From Flavobacterium selenitireducens (GTDB lineage Bacteria; Bacteroidota; Bacteroidia; Flavobacteriales; Flavobacteriaceae), in assembly GCF_014748335.1 (NCBI RefSeq), contig NZ_JAAVIY010000001.1, positions 62,001 to 126,000 on the forward strand: a DNA stretch of 64,000 nucleotides, written 5' to 3'. Position numbers and translations under genes: made by a program. Position 1 is the first letter of the stretch. Every line of letters starts with the position of its first letter. Of this stretch, positions 55,597 through 64,000 are shown in pieces. Under the pieces are notes generated by a model that saw nothing but the letters and a program-made list of their open reading frames with translations, did no database searches and had not been told where the DNA came from.

Positions 55597-56877
55597 ATGA
55601 CCCAAACCACGAAAAAAACGTCATTTTTCAAGAGCCTTACCGGGCAGATCATCATTGCAATGCTACTCGGTGCCGGTCTCGGCATTTACGTACACGGCAA
55701 TTACAGTCCGGAGTCGGCTAAGGAATTCAGCAATATCATCAAGCTGCTTGCTACGATATTTATCCGGCTTGTACAAATGATCATCGCGCCTTTGGTTTTT
55801 ACAACACTTATCGTGGGGATTGCCAAGCTCGGCGATCTCAAGACGGTTGGGCGGATAGGAGGAAAGGCTCTTGGCTGGTTTTTTACGGCCTCGTTCATCT
55901 CGTTGCTCATCGGGCTTTTTTACGTCAACGTACTCGCTCCTGGCGAAGGGTTGCAGCTTGGCGGCATCGATACGGACGCGGCTAAGGAAGTCACCGAAAA
56001 GACACAGGTTTTTTCGGCCCAGAACTTCGTCGAACACATCATTCCAAAGAGTGTTTTCGAAGCGATGGCCACGAACGAAATCCTGCAGATCGTGGTGTTT
56101 TCGATTTTCTTCGGATTGGCGGCTGCCTCTATGGGCGACTATTCCAAACCCGTCGTGAACGCTCTCGACAAAGCGTCCCACATCGTGCTCAAAATGGTCA
56201 ATTACGTCATGAAATTTGCGCCGATCGGTGTGTTTGGTGCCATTGCGGGAGTTTTCGCGATCCGGGACGTAGAGGAATTGTTGGTTACCTATGCGCGTTT
56301 TTTCGGCTCGTTCCTCGTGGGGATCAGCTCGCTTTGGATCGTTTTGCTCCTTGTCGGAATATTGTTCCTGGGAAGGTCGATGTTTGATTTGCTCCGACGC
56401 ATCGGCGGGCCACTCATCATTGCCTTCAGTACCACAAGCAGCGAGGCCGTCTTCCCGAAGTTGACCGAAGAATTGGAACGTTTCGGGATAAAAAATAAGG
56501 TGGTTTCGTTTATGTTGCCGCTGGGTTATTCCTTCAATCTCGACGGAAGTATGATGTACATGACGTTTGCGAGTATTTTTATCGCCCAGGTTTATGGCAT
56601 CGACCTGGATTTGTCGACCCAAATGACGATGCTTCTGGTCCTGATGCTAACCAGTAAGGGAATCGCGGGAGTTCCACGAGCGAGTCTTGTCGTTGTGGCG
56701 GCAACCTGCGGGATGTTCGACATTCCTGTCGAAGGGATCGCGCTGATTCTTCCGATCGACCATTTTTGCGATATGTTCCGCAGTGCGACGAACGTGCTCG
56801 GAAATGCATTGGCGACGTCTGTTGTGGGCAAGTGGGAAAAGGACGAGCCTATCGTTGGTTCCCCGTCAATAAATTAA
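55597..56877 (+). CDS. Dicarboxylate/amino acid:cation symporter (DAACS/SDF family)
   Basis: 426 residues with about eight helices and two re-entrant hairpins. Family signatures are IVGIAKLGDLKTVGRIGG near 72, the serine-rich AFSTTSSEAVFPKL (hairpin 1), the LGYSFNLDGSMMYM substrate motif and MLTSKGIAGVPRASLVV. Imports glutamate, aspartate or C4-dicarboxylates with Na+ or H+. Single gene, no terminator seen. Confidence 0.92.
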   Translation: MTQTTKKTSFFKSLTGQIIIAMLLGAGLGIYVHGNYSPESAKEFSNIIKLLATIFIRLVQMIIAPLVFTTLIVGIAKLGDLKTVGRIGGKALGWFFTASFISLLIGLFYVNVLAPGEGLQLGGIDTDAAKEVTEKTQVFSAQNFVEHIIPKSVFEAMATNEILQIVVFSIFFGLAAASMGDYSKPVVNALDKASHIVLKMVNYVMKFAPIGVFGAIAGVFAIRDVEELLVTYARFFGSFLVGISSLWIVLLLVGILFLGRSMFDLLRRIGGPLIIAFSTTSSEAVFPKLTEELERFGIKNKVVSFMLPLGYSFNLDGSMMYMTFASIFIAQVYGIDLDLSTQMTMLLVLMLTSKGIAGVPRASLVVVAATCGMFDIPVEGIALILPIDHFCDMFRSATNVLGNALATSVVGKWEKDEPIVGSPSIN

Positions 56878-56898
56878 CAGATTTGTCGTGTAAATATT

Positions 56899-56930
56899 TT
56901 GTTTTTTGATTGTTATATTGTTTAATTTCG
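56899..56930 (+). promoter_or_regulatory. Promoter of the type IX secreted protein
   Basis: TTG at 56899-56901, 21 bases, then TAATTTCG at 56923-56930 (one mismatch). It precedes the ATG at 56958 and lies upstream of it but after the nominal upstream TTG start at 56910, which is therefore unlikely. Confidence 0.5.
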
Positions 56931-56957
56931 TTACAAACAATCCTTAATCAGATATTT

Positions 56958-58001
56958 ATGAAAAAATCTTTACTCTTATCTTTTGCATTCTTCACCGTTT
57001 CCCTGGCAAGTGCCCAGTCGTTGTTCAGTGAAAATGCTTCATCGCTCACCGTCGGGAATATCGGTACTGATATGACCGGAGTCACGCCTGGTCAAGGCGG
57101 TTGGCTCACTACCGTAACTGCTGGCGCCAATTCTGATTTCCAGGTTGTGAACGTCGGAGGAACCAACGGAAATCTGATCCAGATTACAGGATCGAACTCC
57201 GCCGTGAATACAAGGCGGATGTTTAGGGACGTTTCGTCTGTGTGGGGCTCACGCACCGCAGGCAATGACGTCGCCCAGGTTCAGTTTGACTTTTTTACGG
57301 GCCCCGCAACCACGAGTGCAAATTCCCTGCGTGTAGCCGTTTACAATGCCGACAACACCAGGATTATCGCCGGTATGACCTACATTGCCGCCACACGCGA
57401 ACTGCGCGGGCTTGGCTATTACGACAACGCAGGTACTGTCGGTAACTTTTCGTTTACGCTGGGTTTCAACGGAACGACCTATTCCCCTTTGATCCTGCAA
57501 CCGAGCACCTGGTACACGTTAGGCTTTAGCTTCAACAAAACCACGGGCGAACTGAAATTCAAGGAAGTTTCCAATACGCTTATCACAGCGCCGCCGATCG
57601 CAGGAGCTTCTGCAGGAATCGACTTTACCACGCTCAACATTGCGGCGACCGCCATCTCGACAACCGGGCAAACCAATTCGGTTTCGGCTGTCGGCCAATT
57701 CGACAACATCAGCCTTCGCGCCCTCGTTGCCGATGAGAATTTGTTGAAGGTCAAGGATCCAATCGTTGCCGCCGACGTACAGGTCTATCCGAACCCGGCT
57801 GTCAGTGAAATTAACGTCTCGTCTTCGGCAGTGGTTAAAAGTATCTCCATTGCTGATCTCAACGGTCGAGTCGTAAAAAGCCAATCGTTTTCCGATGCTG
57901 CGGACATCCAGGTCAATGTTTCCGATCTTTCATCAGGAATTTACGTGATGACAATCAATGGGGACGGTGGCACGTTGACGCGAAAAATCGTCAAACAGTA
58001 A
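56958..58001 (+). CDS. Type IX secretion system cargo protein with type A sorting domain
   Basis: 347 residues from MKKSLLLSFAFFTVSLASAQ, a signal peptide. The middle is a beta-sandwich-like domain rich in Thr, Asn and Gly, without a recognised catalytic motif. The last 75 residues are a type A C-terminal domain: VQVYPNPAVSEINVSS, ISIADLNGRVVKSQ and SGIYVMTINGDGGTLTRKIV. The protein is exported by Sec, then across the outer membrane by the type IX system. It has its own promoter and terminator. Confidence 0.9.
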   Translation: MKKSLLLSFAFFTVSLASAQSLFSENASSLTVGNIGTDMTGVTPGQGGWLTTVTAGANSDFQVVNVGGTNGNLIQITGSNSAVNTRRMFRDVSSVWGSRTAGNDVAQVQFDFFTGPATTSANSLRVAVYNADNTRIIAGMTYIAATRELRGLGYYDNAGTVGNFSFTLGFNGTTYSPLILQPSTWYTLGFSFNKTTGELKFKEVSNTLITAPPIAGASAGIDFTTLNIAATAISTTGQTNSVSAVGQFDNISLRALVADENLLKVKDPIVAADVQVYPNPAVSEINVSSSAVVKSISIADLNGRVVKSQSFSDAADIQVNVSDLSSGIYVMTINGDGGTLTRKIVKQ

Positions 58002-58016
58002 CACTTATGAAAATGC

Positions 58017-58047
58017 AAAAGCCGGTTCAAGTGACCGGCTTTTTTTA
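58017..58047 (+). terminator. Bidirectional terminator
   Basis: Stem AAAAGCCGGT/ACCGGCTTTT (58017-58026 and 58034-58043), loop TCAAGTG. It serves the type IX gene and the convergent DCC gene, whose stop it touches. Confidence 0.92.
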
Positions 58048-58467
58048 TTCAAGGAATTTTGCTTTGAGTTCCGGTGTCGGAATCATGCAGCTTTCTTTTT
58101 TTCCGTACCATTTATAACGGTTACGGGCCACGAAATCATAAAGGCCGTTTCTCACGAAATTGGGAAATATCTTTAAAATCGACGCGAGCCGCAAAAATCC
58201 GCCGAGGCTGTTGGCGATCTCTATCGCGGCGCCGGATTTGTAAAAGTAAGCGATGCCGGGTTCATACAGGATAATGCTGTCGATGCGCTGCCGGTCGATC
58301 CCGATGTGTGCGAGGATACTTTCGCCCAACTCCGACTGTAGCGGCACGAACCGGAAAACGTCGTTGCTGTCGCGCCTGATCACGAATTGCACGAAAGAAT
58401 CGCACAGGTTGCACACACCGTCGAACAATATGATTTTTTTGCCTTTTGGAAGATCGGAGAGTTTCAT
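58045..58467 (-). CDS. DCC family thiol-disulfide oxidoreductase-like protein (DUF393)
   Basis: 140 residues. The family mark DGVCNLCDSFVQF is at about 16-28, with the CxxC redox pair. RFVPLQSELGESIL and the late NRYKWYGKKESCMIPT complete the pattern. Probably a thioredoxin-fold protein of the cytoplasm; partners unknown. Single gene. Confidence 0.9.
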   Translation of the reverse strand: MKLSDLPKGKKIILFDGVCNLCDSFVQFVIRRDSNDVFRFVPLQSELGESILAHIGIDRQRIDSIILYEPGIAYFYKSGAAIEIANSLGGFLRLASILKIFPNFVRNGLYDFVARNRYKWYGKKESCMIPTPELKAKFLE

Positions 58468-58548
58468 GGGTAAGTCCTAACGTGTCGAAGCACTGTCGCA
58501 CGAAAGTAGTTCAAAAATGAAATTTAACGCATTCGGTTTAACAACAGT

Positions 58549-60714
58549 TTATTTCTTTTTGGCTTCGACAAGCTCGAGTTCGTCGAGGCTGACCTTCGAA
58601 GTGAACAATCCGTAATTGACCGTCGCCTTGTTCTTTTCAATCGCGTCGATGCTTCCGACCGCCTTTCCGTCGAGCATGCGCACGCGATCGCCAACTTTTA
58701 AAGGAATATTGAGTTTTGGCGCAGCGGCTTCCTTTTTCTTCTTTTCCTTTTTTTCCTGTCGGATTTCCTCAACCACGACTTTAACTTCCTGGATGACCTC
58801 CTTTTTCTTTTGCTCTTCGACCTTTTTTTCTTTGGGCGTGACCTTCTTGCGCTTGGAGTTTTCTATTTCGACCATTTTGAGAAATTCCCCTATGAGCAGT
58901 TTTTTGTCCTTGTTGCCAAAATACTTGTCGGCCATATCTTCAACCTTTTGGCCGAGGTATATCGTCTTTTGGTTGCTGTCGTACAATTCCTGGTAGCTTT
59001 CGAGTTTTTGGCGGATGCGTTGATTCGTATCTTCCAGCTTTCGGCCTTCTTCTCGCGCTTTTGTTTCCTCTTGTTTGAGATTCTCCGACGTTTTCTCGAG
59101 CTTGGAGCGCTCCTTCTGCAAGGTGGCGATGGTTTTGTCAAACCGGACTTTCCCGCCTTCGATCTTCTTTTTCGCCCGGTTGATCAAACCGAACGGAATA
59201 CCGTTCTTTTGGGCCACTTCAAACGTAAACGAGCTTCCGGCCTGGCCCAATACCAATTTGTACATCGGCTCTAGCGATTTTTCGTCGAACAGCATGTTGG
59301 CATTGGTCATGTGCGGCATTTCGTTGGCCAGCATTTTGAGGTTCGCGTAATGAGTTGTGATGATCCCGAACGCCTCGCGGTGGTAGAATTCCTCGAGGAA
59401 AACTTCCGCCAAAGCGCCTCCGAGCTCAGGGTCGGATCCCGTACCGAATTCATCGATAAGGAACAACGTCCTGTTGTTGCACTTTCGAAGGAAGTAGTTC
59501 ATGTTCTTGAGTCGGTAACTATAGGTACTCAAATGATTTTCAATAGATTGGTTGTCGCCGATGTCTGTCATGATCCTGTCGAACAAAAACGTTTCGCTTC
59601 GTTCGTGAACCGGGATCAGCATGCCGCTCTGTAACATCAATTGCAGCAATCCGACCGTTTTCAACGAGATTGTTTTTCCTCCGGCATTCGGGCCCGAAAT
59701 CACGATGACGCGGCTCTCCTGCGACAGCTCAAAGGTCTGCGGATACGTCTTTTCCTGTTTGCGTTTGTTGGTCAGGAACAAAATAGGGTGGAAGGCTTCG
59801 CGAAAATACAGGCGCCTATTTTCGGTAATGTTCGGCAACAATCCATTGATGCGTTGGGCGTATTTGGCTTTGGCCGAGACGACGTCAATGTCGGCAAGGA
59901 ATTCCTGGTACTGGATCAGGATGTCCACGTACGGTCGGATATCATCCGAAAGCTTGCGCAGAATCCTGTTGATTTCCTGTTTCTCCTCATATTCGAGATT
60001 GGAGAGTTCGCGAGAGAAACGCAAGGTTGCCTCGGGCTCTATGTAGGTAATGCTTCCGGTTTTCGAACTTCCGAGAATTGAACCCTTGACTTTTCTGCGG
60101 TACATGGCCAAAACGGCAAGGACGCGACGGTTTTCGACGATGCTTTCCTTGATGTCGTCGAGATAGCCAAGGCCGTTGTAAGACGTCAACGCCTGGCCGA
60201 AACTTTGGTTGACCTTGACGCGAACGAGGTTCATCTCGCTTCGTATTTCCTGCAACCCAACCGATGCCGTATCCTTGATTTCCCCGTATTTGTCGATGAT
60301 GACGTCGATTTTGGCCACGATGTCCTTCGTGAATTCCACCTCGGCGGCCCGCTTATGGAGCTTCGGGTAGTAATCGTCGAATTTTTTCAGGAATTGGATC
60401 AATGTGTTCGATGTCTCGGAAATGTTGGCGATTTTGCGAAACGAAGCGGAATCGAGAAAACTGTCTTCGATCGACAAAAACTTGATTTCATGCGCGATCG
60501 GCTCAAAACCGTGATTCGGAAGGGCATTGTTGTTTTGAAACGACGAAGCATATTCCGAGGTTTGGGCGAGGGCATCCATCAATTCCTCGCGAACGCGGAA
60601 CGGCCGTATCGAAAGTGCTTTTTCTTTTCCGAGATCCGTGACGCAGGATTCTGAAATCGTCTCAAGTATGGTGGGGAACTGCAGGTCTTGCAGAATCTTA
60701 TCTGTAACTATCAT
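58549..60714 (-). CDS. mutS2: MutS2-family DNA-binding ATPase lacking the Smr domain
   Basis: 721 residues from the ATG at 60714 (MIVTDKILQDLQFPTILETI). The start is supported by a -7 element 21 bases upstream. The MutS core and clamp are followed by the ATPase: Walker A ISGPNAGGKTISLK and Walker B LFLIDEFGTGSDPELGGALAE. A long charged coiled coil (about 515-660) leads to a KOW-like VGDRVRMLDGKAVGSIDAI at the C-terminus. The Smr nuclease domain that ends canonical MutS2 is missing. It may bind branched DNA or act on stalled ribosomes, as MutS2 does in other bacteria. Divergent from ung. Confidence 0.9.
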   Translation of the reverse strand: MIVTDKILQDLQFPTILETISESCVTDLGKEKALSIRPFRVREELMDALAQTSEYASSFQNNNALPNHGFEPIAHEIKFLSIEDSFLDSASFRKIANISETSNTLIQFLKKFDDYYPKLHKRAAEVEFTKDIVAKIDVIIDKYGEIKDTASVGLQEIRSEMNLVRVKVNQSFGQALTSYNGLGYLDDIKESIVENRRVLAVLAMYRRKVKGSILGSSKTGSITYIEPEATLRFSRELSNLEYEEKQEINRILRKLSDDIRPYVDILIQYQEFLADIDVVSAKAKYAQRINGLLPNITENRRLYFREAFHPILFLTNKRKQEKTYPQTFELSQESRVIVISGPNAGGKTISLKTVGLLQLMLQSGMLIPVHERSETFLFDRIMTDIGDNQSIENHLSTYSYRLKNMNYFLRKCNNRTLFLIDEFGTGSDPELGGALAEVFLEEFYHREAFGIITTHYANLKMLANEMPHMTNANMLFDEKSLEPMYKLVLGQAGSSFTFEVAQKNGIPFGLINRAKKKIEGGKVRFDKTIATLQKERSKLEKTSENLKQEETKAREEGRKLEDTNQRIRQKLESYQELYDSNQKTIYLGQKVEDMADKYFGNKDKKLLIGEFLKMVEIENSKRKKVTPKEKKVEEQKKKEVIQEVKVVVEEIRQEKKEKKKKEAAAPKLNIPLKVGDRVRMLDGKAVGSIDAIEKNKATVNYGLFTSKVSLDELELVEAKKK

Positions 60715-60734
60715 GAAATGTCCTAAAAGGTTTG

Positions 60735-60742
60735 CAAATTTA
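60735..60742 (-). promoter_or_regulatory. -7 element for mutS2
   Basis: Minus-strand TAAATTTG, exact match. Initiation near 60728 favours the ATG at 60714 over the in-frame codon at 60747. Confidence 0.5.
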
Positions 60743-60787
60743 CTCAAAATTCGCCAGTGTCAGATCGGGCGAAACCCACCGTGGTCG

Positions 60788-60795
60788 TATATTTG
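60788..60795 (+). promoter_or_regulatory. -7 element for ung
   Basis: TATATTTG, exact match. Initiation near 60802 leaves a leader of about 9 bases before the ATG at 60811 and excludes the in-frame GTG at 60757. Confidence 0.5.
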
Positions 60796-60810
60796 GCGCA
60801 AAATGACGCC

Positions 60811-61479
60811 ATGGAGATCGAACAACGCTGGAAGTCGGAACTACAAACCGAATTTGAACAACCTTATTTCAGGCAACTCATCGAGTTCGTACGCTCCGAA
60901 TACGACGTGAAAAACGGGAAAATCTGCTATCCGCCCAGTCCCAAAATTTTCGCGGCCTTCGATCACAGCCCGTTCGACAAGGTCAAGGTCGTGATCATCG
61001 GGCAGGATCCGTACCACGGCCCGAACCAGGCTAACGGTCTTTGTTTTTCGGTTGCGGAAAATGTTCCGGTGCCGCCTTCACTGGTCAATATCTTCAAGGA
61101 AATCCGCGACGATGTCGGCAAACCGATCCCGTCAGACGGCAATCTCGAGCGCTGGGCTGACCAAGGCGTATTGCTGCTCAACGCCACCTTGACCGTGCGC
61201 AAGGGCGAGCCCGGAAGCCACCAAAAAAAGGGTTGGGAAACCTTTACCGACGCGGTAATAAAACGCATTTCGGACGAAAAATCAAATGTAGTGTTCCTGC
61301 TTTGGGGCAATTACGCCCAACAAAAGGGTAAAAATATCGACATGGCCAAGCACCTTGTACTCAAATCCGGACACCCGTCGCCAATGAGCGCCAATCAGGG
61401 CAAATGGTTCGGAAACCGGCATTTCAGCCAGGCAAACGCTTACTTAAAATCGAACGGACTTCCCGAAATCGACTGGTAA
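60811..61479 (+). CDS. ung: Uracil-DNA glycosylase, family 1
   Basis: 222 residues from the ATG at 60811 (MEIEQRWKSELQTEF). Catalytic Asp66 in GQDPYHGPNQ and His188 in GHPSPMSA are the family 1 signatures; LLLNATLTV is also conserved. Excises uracil from DNA. A longer frame beginning at 60757 is unlikely because the promoter element lies inside it. It diverges from mutS2, so two DNA-maintenance genes share a control region. Confidence 0.95.
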   Translation: MEIEQRWKSELQTEFEQPYFRQLIEFVRSEYDVKNGKICYPPSPKIFAAFDHSPFDKVKVVIIGQDPYHGPNQANGLCFSVAENVPVPPSLVNIFKEIRDDVGKPIPSDGNLERWADQGVLLLNATLTVRKGEPGSHQKKGWETFTDAVIKRISDEKSNVVFLLWGNYAQQKGKNIDMAKHLVLKSGHPSPMSANQGKWFGNRHFSQANAYLKSNGLPEIDW

Positions 61480-62064
61480 TTAATTGACGGTAAACGTGTA
61501 AAATCCTTGCGGATTGAGCTGGGTCGTCGCCGAATTGATATTGAGGAACAAATTGTTGCCCTGCGTAAGGGAACGCAGTTCGACCAGGTTCGCTGCGTCG
61601 CTGTTGACACCGAAGCTGATCCTGTAATTTCCCGCTGACGTCAACGGATAACCGACTCTGTATTCGTATGATTCATCGGACGAATCGTATTGCGCCGTTC
61701 CCAACACATAAGAGGATGCCTGAACGGAACCTTTATCGATAAGCATTTGCGCGGCCGTTACAGTCACTTCCTGCCAAACTCCCGCCGAGGTTTCCCGTTC
61801 CACGATATAGGAAAACCGGAATCCCGTTGCGCCGCTGGTGGTCTCGAAAAGATCGAGTGGCGTTGCAAAACCGGGTTCGGCCTGATACCGCGAGATGTCG
61901 GCAGAAATGTAAATGAACTCTCCAACGAGGTAAACATCCTGATTTTCTACCGTGACGAGATTGGGGACGTCAATGTATTTCTCGTTGTAGAATCCGTCCT
62001 CGTCGTCGCAAGAGGAAAAGAATAGGGCCGATAAAGCCAATGCGAAATATCCAAACTTTTTCAT
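61480..62064 (-). CDS. Envelope lipoprotein of unknown function
   Basis: 194 residues from MKKFGYFALALSALFFSSCDDE; lipobox FSSC with an Asp at +2. The mature part is beta-rich with many Thr, Ser and Tyr. It lies ten bases after the barrel protein gene on the same strand and its stop abuts the ung stop. I recognise no family. Confidence 0.78.
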   Translation of the reverse strand: MKKFGYFALALSALFFSSCDDEDGFYNEKYIDVPNLVTVENQDVYLVGEFIYISADISRYQAEPGFATPLDLFETTSGATGFRFSYIVERETSAGVWQEVTVTAAQMLIDKGSVQASSYVLGTAQYDSSDESYEYRVGYPLTSAGNYRISFGVNSDAANLVELRSLTQGNNLFLNINSATTQLNPQGFYTFTVN

Positions 62065-62074
62065 AGTGCAGTTT

Positions 62075-62653
62075 TTAGAATCTGTAACCAAGGTTCAAAC
62101 CGATGCGCGAGATCACGTCCGGGCTTTTATCGCCGTCGAGAAGGTTGAATCCCGCACCTACCAGAAACTCCAGTGCGACGCGCTGCGCAAAATAGACTTT
62201 GTATCCGAGGCTTGCACCGGGAGCGACAGAAAAATATTCCTCCTTCGATATTTTGTAAAAGCCGGTTGCACCATCGTCTACCCTTACGATCTCGCGAAAA
62301 TCCCCACCGTTGGCCGAGATAAAGCCTTCAACGAAATAGTAATGGGCGTCGCTGTTCGACATTTTGTAACGTATGTAGGGCACGACTTCATATTTCGGCA
62401 ATGTGCTGCGATAGCCTTCGTCGAAATCGTCCTCAAATTTGTCTCCGAAGGCAAAACTTCCGGTAACGCCATAGGACCATTTGGACGACCCAAACCTTTC
62501 GTACGAAATATTGGCCTTGCCGAATGCGATTAGCGATAACGCGTCGATTCTGATCTCGTTTTTCCTGGAGGCGACCGGTCCTTCCGTATCGCCCTCAGAG
62601 TCTTGCGCAAACGCCATTCCAGAGAACAGCAAACACAACAGTAGCTTTTTCAT
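62075..62653 (-). CDS. Outer-membrane beta-barrel protein
   Basis: 192 residues with a signal peptide (MKKLLLCLLFSGMAFA). Strand pattern from NEIRIDALSLIAFGKANISY to the terminal RIGLNLGYRF suggests an eight- to ten-stranded barrel of the DUF3575-like type. The next gene is a lipoprotein 10 bases away; the two may be partners. Function unknown. Confidence 0.8.
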   Translation of the reverse strand: MKKLLLCLLFSGMAFAQDSEGDTEGPVASRKNEIRIDALSLIAFGKANISYERFGSSKWSYGVTGSFAFGDKFEDDFDEGYRSTLPKYEVVPYIRYKMSNSDAHYYFVEGFISANGGDFREIVRVDDGATGFYKISKEEYFSVAPGASLGYKVYFAQRVALEFLVGAGFNLLDGDKSPDVISRIGLNLGYRF

Positions 62654-62810
62654 AAGCAGGATTTTGCGGCTAATTTAGTGTTTTTGGGTTGTTTATTTGC
62701 CTAACTGTTTATTTGTTTGTCAGAGGTTCGTCTATTCGGATCGGCGGCTTATCGGTTGATAGGAAAAAAGGTAAAAAAAGAGCGATGCAAAACAGCGATC
62801 AGCAACAAGC

Positions 62811-63743
62811 TCAATCCAACGTCAGCGCCCCTAAAATCTCCTCGTGCATAAAAGGTCCGCCGGGATAAGTGGCGGTGTAGTCGAGGTTGAGCCACACCTG
62901 TCCGCGCTCATCAATGTGGTAATGGATGGTTTTGTCCTTGCTTTCCTTTACGAACAGGATTTTTTTGATCAGGTAGTTGATGGTTTCAAGGTCGCGTTTG
63001 TCGCCGATCAGGATTTCGGGATAAATATGCCCGCCGGTGTGGATGAGACGAGGCGTTCCACCGATCGCCTTTACGCAGGCCGACATAAAAATCGAATGGT
63101 CATCGCAATCGCCCGAAAGATGGCGCAACGATTCGGAGGCGGAAGCGATATACTCCCGTCCTTTGGGATCGCTCACGTAATTCCACCGACTGTTGATTTC
63201 CTTGAACACGGCAAAACATTGAATGATCGTCCGGTAATCGCCATAGCCTTTCACATCCTTGAAGTGTTTGGTGGTGGCCGTCACAGAAAAATTACGCACT
63301 TGCGGATTGTCGTATTGCACCGCTTTGAGGATGCGCGATTTGTTCGGGAACGGAAGCAGGCGCGAAATGATAAGATCCTGAGGATTGGGGCTGTCATCCA
63401 TCGCATACACCATATAGCGATAATCTTCGTATACGTCGTTGAAGCCGTAATTTCCAAAAAGCGTTCCCCATCCTAAAAACAACAGGTAGAGAAAAATCGC
63501 GAATATGATGATTTTCCGGAGCAGGCGCAAGATCAACTGGATCGCGATCAAAATGCCCAGGAACATCAGGATGCGATCGAGATGGAAAGGCCAACCCGGG
63601 TCGATAGTGTAGCGATGGCAGATGATGAACACCGGGATGGCGATCAACACGTTGAGCAAAAAAATGATGACACTGTCCCACGGCTTCTTTACGGTGAGCC
63701 GCTCCTTGATTTTCGAGAAAGGAATTTCGCTGAATTTGACCAT
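62811..63743 (-). CDS. Membrane protein with transglutaminase-like domain
   Basis: 310 residues from the ATG at 63743 (MVKFSEIPFSK); an upstream codon at 63800 would overlap the next gene. Three hydrophobic segments (about 24-110) are followed by a papain-like transglutaminase domain: Cys in GDCDDHSIFM, His in HTGGHIYPEI and Asp in WLNLDYTATYPGG. It may cleave or cross-link proteins at the membrane surface. The stop is 16 kb from other envelope genes, and the upstream partial gene is separated by 16 bases. Confidence 0.8.
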   Translation of the reverse strand: MVKFSEIPFSKIKERLTVKKPWDSVIIFLLNVLIAIPVFIICHRYTIDPGWPFHLDRILMFLGILIAIQLILRLLRKIIIFAIFLYLLFLGWGTLFGNYGFNDVYEDYRYMVYAMDDSPNPQDLIISRLLPFPNKSRILKAVQYDNPQVRNFSVTATTKHFKDVKGYGDYRTIIQCFAVFKEINSRWNYVSDPKGREYIASASESLRHLSGDCDDHSIFMSACVKAIGGTPRLIHTGGHIYPEILIGDKRDLETINYLIKKILFVKESKDKTIHYHIDERGQVWLNLDYTATYPGGPFMHEEILGALTLD

Positions 63744-63759
63744 GGGACGTGGGCGCGGA

Positions 63760-64000
63760 TTACCCGTGCACGATATCGGCAAAAGTACCTTTTTTGTCAA
63801 TAATCCCTAAATCGGCCAACTGATTTTGGACATTGTTTAACATCGGCTCGTCAAAGTTCGATTGTGACCAGTGCGTAAGGTCGAGCCATTGCCGTATGTC
63901 TTCGGGTTTTTGCCCGTAGCGGCGGGACAATATTAAATCGATATCGGGAATTTGCTTGAATTTCGAAGTTTTTTGGTTGATGACCGACAACATCGTCTCA
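63760..64000 (-). CDS. C-terminal part of an unrecognised protein, cut by the window edge
   Basis: About 79 residues remain, open to the window edge. They end in FKQIPDIDLILSRRYGQKP, a Trp-rich QWLDLTHWSQSNFDEPML and IIDKKGTFADIVHG. An internal Met at 63993 is probably not the start, because the frame stays open beyond it. I recognise no family. Same strand as the transglutaminase-like gene, 16 bases apart, so likely one operon. Confidence 0.65.
   Translation of the reverse strand, partial: ETMLSVINQKTSKFKQIPDIDLILSRRYGQKPEDIRQWLDLTHWSQSNFDEPMLNNVQNQLADLGIIDKKGTFADIVHG

Overview
The window looks like chromosomal DNA of a member of the Flavobacteriaceae (Bacteroidota), probably Flavobacterium or a close relative. 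The evidence is a C-terminal type IX secretion sorting domain (56958-58001), promoters of the Bacteroidota form (TTG near -33, TAnnTTTG near -7) in front of both tRNA loci and several genes, little sign of Shine-Dalgarno sequences, BshA (bacillithiol pathway), agmatine deiminase next to N-carbamoylputrescine amidase, a very large TamB, a large LptD and many small secreted or lipid-anchored proteins typical of the family. Gene density is high and both strands are used. I see no phage, plasmid, rRNA, insertion sequence or CRISPR array.

Layout. 0-4.5 kb: remnant of a thioredoxin-like gene, histidine ammonia-lyase, and the two-enzyme agmatine-to-putrescine route. 4.5-5.5 kb: a 36-unit octamer array, then two tandem paralogous tiny hydrophilic proteins. 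5.5-11 kb: secreted esterase, DUF421 membrane protein, a RimB-RimK fusion, ClpC. 11-18.5 kb: GyrA, TPR protein, an ArsR-type regulator with an SRPBCC partner, NlpC/P60 peptidase, thiolase. 18.5-22.5 kb: repeat-rich non-coding DNA, three tRNA genes (Arg, Pro, Ser) and a large secreted beta-helix protein. 22.5-29.7 kb: VanX-like dipeptidase, then a long minus-strand run (secreted protein, THUMP-like methyltransferase, AI-2E-family transporter, DUF4159, alpha/beta hydrolase, RsmE, TsaD). 29.8-38.2 kb: TamB, 6-phosphofructokinase, GAPDH, N-acetylglucosamine kinase, RidA. 38.3-46.9 kb: LptD diverging from a SPOR-domain amidase and an MCE/MlaD protein, then two iron-sulfur proteins separated by a HAD-like gene. 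46.9-54.4 kb: a NagZ-like/beta-lactamase-fold fusion, BshA, PrcB-like lipoprotein, beta-barrel protein, LpxH-like phosphoesterase and a 54-residue membrane protein. 54.4-64 kb: chorismate synthase, dicarboxylate symporter, type IX cargo protein, DCC protein, MutS2 without an Smr domain, uracil-DNA glycosylase, an envelope lipoprotein/barrel pair, a transglutaminase-like membrane protein and a partial gene at the window edge.

The genes are mostly housekeeping plus envelope biogenesis (LptD, TamB, MlaD, amidase, NlpC/P60, LpxH-like, VanX-like, NagZ fusion). The most unusual signal is in the gaps. At least ten intergenic spaces, nearly all starting within about 20 bases of a stop codon, hold short-period arrays: octamers of the form TAGnnnAT, or heptamers TTTAAAG or TTGAYAG. 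The periods (7 or 8) are not multiples of three and the units contain stop trinucleotides, so they place stops in every forward frame. Several switch to the reverse-complement unit part way and can fold into long hairpins. I propose they act as 3'-end modules (translation backstop, RNA end protection or termination), but this is inference.
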